Below, piece by piece: positions 58,666 to 64,000 of a stretch of DNA of 64,000 bases. Every line of letters starts with the position of its first letter. Position 1 is the stretch's first letter. The position numbers and the translations under genes were made by a program. Source of the stretch: Streptomyces resistomycificus (GTDB lineage Bacteria; Actinomycetota; Actinomycetes; Streptomycetales; Streptomycetaceae); NCBI RefSeq assembly GCF_001514265.1, contig NZ_KQ948992.1, forward strand, positions 1 to 64,000. Direction: 5' to 3'. The notes beneath the pieces were generated by a model. That model was not told the DNA's origin. It ran no database searches and saw only the letters and a list, made by a program, of their open reading frames with translations.

Positions 58666-58754
58666 CGGTCCGGATCAGTGGGGCCTGGCCCCGGTCCGGA
58701 TCAGTGGGCGTGGCCCCGGTCCGGATCAGGGGGGCCTGTCCCGGTCCGGATCAG
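58666..58754. repeat. Four 13-bp repeats with 25-26 bp period
   Basis: CGGTCCGGATCAG starts at 58666, 58692, 58717 and 58742; the spacers are G/C-rich and partly self-complementary (GGGGCC-T-GGCCCC). The last copy runs into the stop codon of the gene at 58751. The array lies upstream of the pectinase gene. Confidence 0.8.
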
Positions 58755-59614
58755 GCGCAGGTCTTCGGGTCCAGCTTCTGCTCCCACTTGTCCTCACGGC
58801 CGTCGGGCTGTCCGTTGGGCAGGAGCTTGTCGGCGGTGCCGTCGATGTAGTAGCCGTAGGAGTAGACCGTCTTCCAGTCGGCGTCCCGGCCGCGCCAGGT
58901 GCTCACGGTGGCCTTGTCGCCGTTCCCCCTGTCCCAGCTGTAGTCCTCCACCTGGAAGACCGGGTTGACGCGCACCACACGCTGGTACGGCGTCCAGGTC
59001 ACGGCGACCTGGGCGCACGGCGGGATCGTCTTCTCGCTGCGGCGCTCGAAGGACGAGGTCTTCTCCCAGCCCCACTCGTAGCCGAAGCTGCCGCCCGCGG
59101 TGCCCGAGAAGATGCTCTTGGCGACGGAGAGGCTGATCGAGGCGCCGACGCTCTTCTTGGCGAACGTCTTGGTGCTGTAGCTGCTGACGAACGTCTCCTT
59201 GTCGTCCTTCGAACCCCGGTTGCCGATCCAGGGGGAGACACGGACCGGCTCGCCCTTGGTGGACCAGGTCGAGGCCTGCGCGTAACCGCACCAGCCGCGG
59301 AAGACCTCCCACGGTCCGACGGGTATCCACAGCGGGGCCACGTCCCGCAGGTACTCGTCGTGGGTCTTGAACTCGCCGGTCTGGACGTTGTAGGCGCCGT
59401 AGACGCCGGTCAGGCTGGTCTCCTGGCCGCAGAGCCGCTCGATCATCAGGTCGGTGTCCCCGGGGTCCGTGCCCCGGATGTTCATCGCGCCGCCCGGGCC
59501 GTTGCCGGCGGCCTGCGCGGAGCCCGTGCCGGCCAGCAGACCGGTCAGGGCGAGGACGGTGGAGGCGGTGATCAGAGCGCTTTTCTTCAGCGTCGATTTG
59601 CGAATGAGTCGCAT
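58751..59614 (-). CDS. Secreted protein with aerolysin/ETX-MTX2-like core
   Basis: This 287-residue protein has a signal peptide (residues 1-34, ending GSAQA|A). The segment 140-225 alternates Ser/Thr and hydrophobic residues (VGASISLSVAKSIFSG, then GGSFGYEWGWEKTSSF). It ends in a PP turn (KTIPPCAQVAVTWTPY). That pattern is typical of the membrane-inserting strands of ETX/MTX2 and aerolysin-type pore-formers. Four Cys (62, 109, 200, 286) could form disulfides. The match is by pattern only, so the toxin label is tentative. Confidence 0.7.
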   Translation of the reverse strand: MRLIRKSTLKKSALITASTVLALTGLLAGTGSAQAAGNGPGGAMNIRGTDPGDTDLMIERLCGQETSLTGVYGAYNVQTGEFKTHDEYLRDVAPLWIPVGPWEVFRGWCGYAQASTWSTKGEPVRVSPWIGNRGSKDDKETFVSSYSTKTFAKKSVGASISLSVAKSIFSGTAGGSFGYEWGWEKTSSFERRSEKTIPPCAQVAVTWTPYQRVVRVNPVFQVEDYSWDRGNGDKATVSTWRGRDADWKTVYSYGYYIDGTADKLLPNGQPDGREDKWEQKLDPKTCA

Positions 59615-59772
59615 GGGGCTCACTCCAGATTGCTGTGCACGGGCACCAATAGGTACCTGTCTGACAGCCAGGAAGGTCTCAGAGTACTGACGGGTAGGGG
59701 CGAGGATGCGGTGAGGATGACAGGACATCGACAGCAAGCGGGGGCGTCTGTCGTTCTTTGTCCGTTTCCGCT

Positions 59773-60705
59773 TTACGTAAGCAACTGAGCCAATTCGTCG
59801 GCGAAGCGGACGAGCCAGTCCCGTTGCCGGCCTCCCCGGGCGACCCGGAACCCGTGCCGCCGGCCGTGGAACGCGGCCTGGACGGCGTGGAACTGGGCCC
59901 ACCGCCGGACCCGTTCACGATCCACCTCCGCCGCCTCGGCGAAGACGTCCAGGGCGCGGTGCGCCGCCTTGGGCAGGTCGTCGGCCTCCAGCAGGGCGAG
60001 GGCACGGGACTTGAGCAGGGTGCCGCCGTCGTAGGCCGGGTCTCCGACGTATCCCTTGGGATCGACGGCCAGCCACGGCTCGCGGTCGGCGCGCAGGATG
60101 TTCCGGGCGTGCAGGTCGCCGTGGATGACGGTCTGCGGCTGGACGCGGCCCAGCTCGCGGATCGTCGCGAGGGCGGCGTCCAGCGTGCGGGCGGGCATGT
60201 CGTGGGTCAACTCCCGTGCGTCGGCGCGCAGGTCCCGCTCCCACGCGTCGGCCCGGTCCCGCAGCCGGGGCAGTGCGGGCGGGGCGGGCACGGCCAGGCG
60301 GCGGTTGAGCCGGCCGGCGACGGTGACGATCACGTCCTCGTTCCCGGTCTCGGCCTCCGCCAGGGTTTGCGGGTGGGCCCGCTCCAGGAGCATGGCGAAC
60401 CGTTCGTCGTCCCGCTCGTACAGCAGGACGGCACCCCGCCCGCCCCACGCGGCGAACGCGTCAGGCTCGTGGACGTTGCCGGGATGCGGGAACGACACCT
60501 TCAGCACGGCGGCGGTCCCGGACGCGAGCCGCCGCACGGGCACGATCAGACCGACGCCCCCGTGCCCGGTCTCCCCGTCCGGCACGCACTGCCAGCGCTC
60601 CAGCAACTCCGCGACACGATCCGGCAGTTCGGCGATCCAGGCCGCTCCCGCCGATCCCTCGCGCTCGACGGTGGTGCGTACGAACGTCTCCGGTACCGCG
60701 ATCAT
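59773..60705 (-). CDS. APH(6)/hydroxyurea-type phosphotransferase
   Basis: This 310-residue kinase has a protein-kinase-like fold with the catalytic loop VIHGDLHARNIL and metal-binding DPKGYVGDPAYD. These match the streptomycin 6-kinase/hydroxyurea kinase family. It may inactivate an aminoglycoside or phosphorylate a housekeeping metabolite. No antibiotic gene cluster is adjacent, so resistance is only a possibility. It ends the strand 18 bp downstream of the histidine kinase and could be its operon partner. Confidence 0.9.
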   Translation of the reverse strand: MIAVPETFVRTTVEREGSAGAAWIAELPDRVAELLERWQCVPDGETGHGGVGLIVPVRRLASGTAAVLKVSFPHPGNVHEPDAFAAWGGRGAVLLYERDDERFAMLLERAHPQTLAEAETGNEDVIVTVAGRLNRRLAVPAPPALPRLRDRADAWERDLRADARELTHDMPARTLDAALATIRELGRVQPQTVIHGDLHARNILRADREPWLAVDPKGYVGDPAYDGGTLLKSRALALLEADDLPKAAHRALDVFAEAAEVDRERVRRWAQFHAVQAAFHGRRHGFRVARGGRQRDWLVRFADELAQLLT

Positions 60706-60723
60706 CCGGGCACCCTACGCGAG

Positions 60724-62241
60724 TCACTCGGCGGCGGGGAGCGCCGAACGCGGAGGGCCTGCCGGCGGCTTGGGGGCTTCCGGGGCTTCCGGGGCTTCCG
60801 GCGGAGGCGTCGGCGCCCCCGGCAGTCGTACGGTCGCCACCGTGCCGCCGCCCTCCGCGCGGGCCAGCGAGACCTCGCCGCCGGCCTGCTGGACGGTCCG
60901 GGCGACGATCGACAGGCCGAGACCCGAACCGGGCAGGGCGCGGGCGCTGGGGGAGCGCCAGAAACGGTCGAAGACGTGCGGGAGATCCTCGGCGGGGATG
61001 CCGGGACCGTGGTCGCGGACGGTCAGCACACCCTGGGCGAGCCGCACCTCGACGGAGCCGCCCTCGGGGCTGAACTTCACCGCGTTGTCGAGGATGTTGA
61101 CCACCGCGCGCTCCAGCGCCGCCGGTTCCGCCCGCACGTACCAGGGCTGGACGTCGGCGGTGATGGTCAGCTCCGGGCCGCGCAGCCGTGCCCTGCGCAG
61201 GGCCGACTCGACGGTGTCCTCCAGCGCGACCACCTGGACCCGCTCACCCCGCTGCCCCTCCGAACGGGACAGCTCCTGGAGGTCGCCGATGAGGGCGGCC
61301 AGTTCCGTCATCTGTGCCTTGACCGAGGCGAGCAGGGCCCTGCGGTCCGCCTCCGGGATCGGGCGCCCGGTCTCCTCGCTGCGGGTCAGGAGCTCGATGT
61401 TGGTACGGAGGGAGGTGAGGGGGGTGCGCAGCTCGTGCCCGGCGTCGGCGATGAGCTGCTGCTGGAGTTCGCGGGAGCTGGCGAGGGAGGAGGTCATGGA
61501 GTTGAACGAGCGGGAGAGCCGGGCGACTTCGTCCTCGCTCGCGTCCTCGACGGGGATGCGGATGCTCAGGTCCTCGGTCCGGGCCACGTGCTCGACGGCC
61601 TCGGTGAGCTTGTCGACGGGGCGCAGACCGGTGCGGGCCACCATGAGACCGGCGGCCCCGGCACCGATGACGCCGATGCCGGAGACGAGGAGCAGGATGA
61701 GGGCGAGTTCGTTGAGGGTGGACTGGGTGCTCTTGAGCGGTACGGCGATGAGGAGGGCGCTGTCCTTGACGACGTACGTGCCGTCGCCGCCGTCGACCAC
61801 GAGAGCGGTGGTCAGGATGCGCACGGCGTTGCCGTCGCTGTCGACCCCGTTGCGGAACTCTCCCTCCCCGAGCTGAGGCTTCTTGGCCACCTTCGTGTCG
61901 CTGTCGGTGACCTTCACCAGTGCTTGGGAGGTGCCGTAGAGGCAGGCCTTGCCGTTCGACTGGACCAGCTGGGAGTAGCCCTTGAAGCGCGGGCCGAAGG
62001 GGAAGGCCTCGGACGGCGTCTGGGCGCAGTTGTTGAGGGCGGCGGCCACCTGCCCCGCCGGCTGCGGGCGGGAGGCGCCCGACTCCAGGTCGGCGTTCAG
62101 CTCGCCGTACAGCTTCCCCTGCACGATGAACCAGCAGGTGACCGACACCGCCGCCACCGCGAACGCCACCGCCGCAGCGACCAGCATCGACAGTCGCGCC
62201 CGGATCGGCAGGGAGCGGAACCGGCGTGCCACCCTGTTCAC
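60724..62241 (-). CDS. HAMP-containing sensor histidine kinase (MprB-like)
   Basis: This 505-residue kinase has two membrane helices (about residues 18-42 and 178-205) enclosing a periplasmic domain of about 130 residues with two Cys. A HAMP segment follows, then phospho-acceptor His in IADAGHELRTPLTSL. The HATPase part has NILDNAVKFS, DHGPGIP and GSGLGLSIV. The tail ends with a Pro-Glu-Ala repeat (PPPEAPEAPEAPKPP). The GTG start overlaps the response-regulator stop. Its position near an HtrA-like protease suggests envelope stress sensing, as with MprAB. Confidence 0.94.
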   Translation of the reverse strand: MNRVARRFRSLPIRARLSMLVAAAVAFAVAAVSVTCWFIVQGKLYGELNADLESGASRPQPAGQVAAALNNCAQTPSEAFPFGPRFKGYSQLVQSNGKACLYGTSQALVKVTDSDTKVAKKPQLGEGEFRNGVDSDGNAVRILTTALVVDGGDGTYVVKDSALLIAVPLKSTQSTLNELALILLLVSGIGVIGAGAAGLMVARTGLRPVDKLTEAVEHVARTEDLSIRIPVEDASEDEVARLSRSFNSMTSSLASSRELQQQLIADAGHELRTPLTSLRTNIELLTRSEETGRPIPEADRRALLASVKAQMTELAALIGDLQELSRSEGQRGERVQVVALEDTVESALRRARLRGPELTITADVQPWYVRAEPAALERAVVNILDNAVKFSPEGGSVEVRLAQGVLTVRDHGPGIPAEDLPHVFDRFWRSPSARALPGSGLGLSIVARTVQQAGGEVSLARAEGGGTVATVRLPGAPTPPPEAPEAPEAPKPPAGPPRSALPAAE

Positions 62242-62975
62242 TCCGCGCCGCCCTGCCTCAGTACGTACCCCACACCACGGACCGTGTGGACGAGCCGGGG
62301 CTCGCCGCCCGCCTCGGTCTTGCGGCGCAGGTACATGACGTAGACGTCGAGGGAGTTGGAGGAGGGCTCGAAGTCGAAGCCCCAGACCGCCTTGAGGATC
62401 TGCTCACGCGTGAGGACCTGGCGCGGGTGGGCGATGAACATCTCCAGCAGCGTGAACTCGGTACGGGTCAGCTCCACCGGCCGCCCGGCCCGGGTGACCT
62501 CCCGTGTCGCGAGGTCCATGCGCAGGTCGGCGAAGGTGAGGGCGTCGTCCGCCTCGACCGCGCCCGCCGAGGCCGCCGCCGCGTAGGAGCTGCGCCGCAG
62601 CAGCGCGCGGACCCGGGCGAACAGCTCGTCGAGTTCGAAGGGCTTGACCAGGTAGTCGTCCGCGCCCGCGTCCAGACCGGTCACCCGGTCGCCGACCGTG
62701 TCCCGGGCCGTCAGCATCAGGATCGGCGTGGTGTCGCCCGCCCCCCGGATGCGGCGCGCGGCGGTGAGGCCGTCCATGCGCGGCATCTGGATGTCCAGGA
62801 CCAGCAGGTCGGGCTGGTACGCGGTCGCCTTCTCCAGGGCGTCCGCGCCGTCGACCGCGACCTCCGTGTCGTATCCCTCGAAGGCGAGGCTGCGCTGGAG
62901 GGCTTCGCGCACCGCCGGCTCGTCGTCGACGATCAGGATGCGGTGGGTGTCACGGTCGCCGTCGGCGGGGCTCAT
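62238..62975 (-). CDS. OmpR/PhoB-family response regulator (MprA-like)
   Basis: This 245-residue regulator has a receiver domain with IVDDEP, phospho-acceptor Asp in LLVLDIQMPRMDG and Lys in DYLVKPFE. The C-terminal winged helix (about 150-240) has LTRTEFTLLEMFIAHP and SLDVYVMYLRRK. The ATG at 62975 starts the family-typical region. It is the partner of the following kinase gene and may control the HtrA-like gene upstream. Confidence 0.95.
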   Translation of the reverse strand: MSPADGDRDTHRILIVDDEPAVREALQRSLAFEGYDTEVAVDGADALEKATAYQPDLLVLDIQMPRMDGLTAARRIRGAGDTTPILMLTARDTVGDRVTGLDAGADDYLVKPFELDELFARVRALLRRSSYAAAASAGAVEADDALTFADLRMDLATREVTRAGRPVELTRTEFTLLEMFIAHPRQVLTREQILKAVWGFDFEPSSNSLDVYVMYLRRKTEAGGEPRLVHTVRGVGYVLRQGGAE

Positions 62976-63096
62976 GGGCTTCGGATTCCTCGGGTGCGGT
63001 GGGACGACAAGGGGGCTGGGGGTGCTGAACGCTTTCAGCCTCGCATGTTTCCCGGCTGGCGCTGAAGGAGGAGCCGGTGAACAGCTCCGTGGGCGA

Positions 63097-63282
63097 TCAG
63101 GCGCGTGCGCGGCGGCGGCGGCTGCGGGCGGCACCGGCGCGGCGGCCCGCGCCGTGCGCGACGGCGGCCACCTCGGGCGCCCGCGCGGTCACCGGCGCGT
63201 GCAGCTCGTACGCCACCTCGAGGGCCAGGACGAAGCCGGCCGGGTCGGTGTCGGCGGCGGTGTGCGAGACCTGCTTGATCAT
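63097..63282 (-). CDS. Small hypothetical protein next to htrA
   Basis: This 61-residue protein starts MIKQVSHTAADTDPAGFVLA, has a short helix (LALEVAYELHAPV) and ends in an Arg-rich tail (RSRRRRARA). It has good codon bias and AGAGGGAG before the ATG. It lies 27 bp after the HtrA-like gene and is probably cotranscribed. No family is recognised. Confidence 0.65.
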   Translation of the reverse strand: MIKQVSHTAADTDPAGFVLALEVAYELHAPVTARAPEVAAVAHGAGRRAGAARSRRRRARA

Positions 63283-63309
63283 GACGTACTCCCTCTTGGT
63301 CGGGAAGGC

Positions 63310-64000
63310 TCAGTTGTCGGAGCCGCCGGCCCGCAGTGTGGCCAGGTCGGACTTGACGGTGTTGATCGGGATGGAGAAGCCGAGGCCCGCGCTGCCGGCC
63401 GTCGACGAGTCCGAACTGGCGGAGTACATCGCGGAGTTGATGCCGATGATGTTGCCGTTCATGTCGATCAGCGCGCCGCCGGAGTTGCCCGGGTTGAGGG
63501 ACGCGTCCGTCTGGATCGCCTTGTACGTCGTCGTCGACGAACCCGTGTCGCCGTTGAACTGCTGGCCGCCGAACTCGAACGGCCACTGTCCGCCGCCGCC
63601 CTGGCTCTGGCTCTGGCCCTCGTCCGTGGCCACGGTCACGTCGCGGTTCAGGGCGGAGACGATGCCGCTGGTCACGGTGCCGGTCAGACCCTCGGGGGAG
63701 CCGATCGCCACGACCTCGTCGCCGACCTGCACGCCGTCGGAGTTGCCGAGGGTGGCCACGGTCAGGCCGGAGGCGTTCTCCAGCTTGATGAGCGCGAGGT
63801 CCTTCTTGCTGTCGGTGCCGACGACCTTCGCGGTGTAGGTCTTGCCGTCGCTGGTGCTCACCTTGATCGAGGAGGCGCCGGAGACGACGTGGTTGTTGGT
63901 GATGATCTCGCCGTCGCCGGTGATGATCACGCCGGAGCCGGTGGACTCACCGGCGTTGGAGGTGGCGTTGATCTCGACGATGCTCGGGCTGACCGCCTTG
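63310..64000 (-). CDS. HtrA/DegP-like trypsin-fold protease, N-terminus beyond the window
   Basis: The visible C-terminal 229 residues hold a complete S1C triad: His in ITNNHVV, Asp in KKDLALIKL and Ser in NPGNSGGAL. A Gln/Gly-rich loop (DEGQSQSQGGGG) lies between strands. The protein ends at LRAGGSDN soon after the protease domain, so no PDZ domain is present at the C-terminus. The start and any membrane anchor lie to the right of the window. It probably degrades misfolded envelope proteins under control of the adjacent two-component system. Confidence 0.92.
   Translation of the reverse strand, partial: KAVSPSIVEINATSNAGESTGSGVIITGDGEIITNNHVVSGASSIKVSTSDGKTYTAKVVGTDSKKDLALIKLENASGLTVATLGNSDGVQVGDEVVAIGSPEGLTGTVTSGIVSALNRDVTVATDEGQSQSQGGGGQWPFEFGGQQFNGDTGSSTTTYKAIQTDASLNPGNSGGALIDMNGNIIGINSAMYSASSDSSTAGSAGLGFSIPINTVKSDLATLRAGGSDN

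Noticed and set aside
56130..58850. 906-codon plus-strand open frame
   Set aside because: Antisense to the pectinase gene; Val/Gly/Asp-rich composition and no recognisable motif.
59758..62343. 861-codon plus-strand open frame
   Set aside because: Antisense to the phosphotransferase and sensor kinase, both of which have clear catalytic motifs.

Overview
The window is ordinary high-GC chromosomal DNA of a Streptomyces. Evidence: strong G/C bias at third codon positions, GTG/TTG starts, ATGA/GTGA stop-start overlaps, XRE-DUF397 pairs, a mycothiol synthase (actinobacteria only), and gene order csoR - pit - pstBACS - Nudix - CHAD - ppk - mshD - 5'-nucleotidase. As I recall it, this matches the S. 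coelicolor SCO4136 (csoR) / SCO4138 (pitH2) / SCO4139-4142 (pst) / SCO4145 (ppk) neighbourhood. I see no rRNA, tRNA, integrase, transposase, prophage or CRISPR array.

Layout. 0-4.4 kb: an ABC exporter with its own two-component system on the minus strand, divergent from a GNAT gene across an 18-bp palindrome. 4.4-11.6 kb: a six-gene minus-strand operon resembling a type IV secretion translocon (VirB2-, VirB8-, VirB6-, VirB3/B4N-, VirB4- and degenerate VirD4-like proteins) without a relaxase. 12-16.7 kb: secreted S53 protease, VOC protein, XRE/DUF397/ATP-binding regulatory module, trypsin-like protease. 16.7-23.6 kb: Ser/Thr kinase, lytic transglycosylase-NlpC/P60 protein (possible cell-wall hydrolase of the translocon), PAP2 phosphatase, secreted flavin oxidase, lipoprotein, small proteins.

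23.6-35.5 kb is a phosphate island: csoR with its operator, DUF47-Pit low-affinity transport, a bidirectional terminator, pstSCAB with a PHO box, then Nudix, CHAD and polyphosphate kinase genes. 35.6-44.2 kb holds a GntR-controlled ABC-2 operon and a divergent sigma factor / anti-sigma / ABC transporter operon. 44.2-44.7 kb is gene-free and made of repeats related to a repeat block at 25.9-26.1 kb. 44.7-48.9 kb: mycothiol synthase, secreted 5'-nucleotidase, DUF2993 protein.

49.0-51.3 kb carries two tandem, nearly identical 41-residue Lys/Ala/Pro-rich peptides followed by an ABC half-exporter. 51.4-53.2 kb is a second XRE-DUF397 module; the same palindrome lies in its promoter and inside its coding region. 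53.1-59.6 kb: MFS transporter, serine hydrolase, membrane protein, a fused pectate lyase-pectinesterase, and a secreted protein whose core resembles an aerolysin/ETX-MTX2 pore-former. 59.8-64 kb: a streptomycin/hydroxyurea-type kinase, an MprAB-like two-component system, a small protein and an HtrA-like protease running off the window.

The best candidates for undescribed biology are the relaxase-free translocon, the tandem basic peptides with an exporter, the ETX/MTX2-like protein, and the duplicated intragenic operator of the second XRE regulator.
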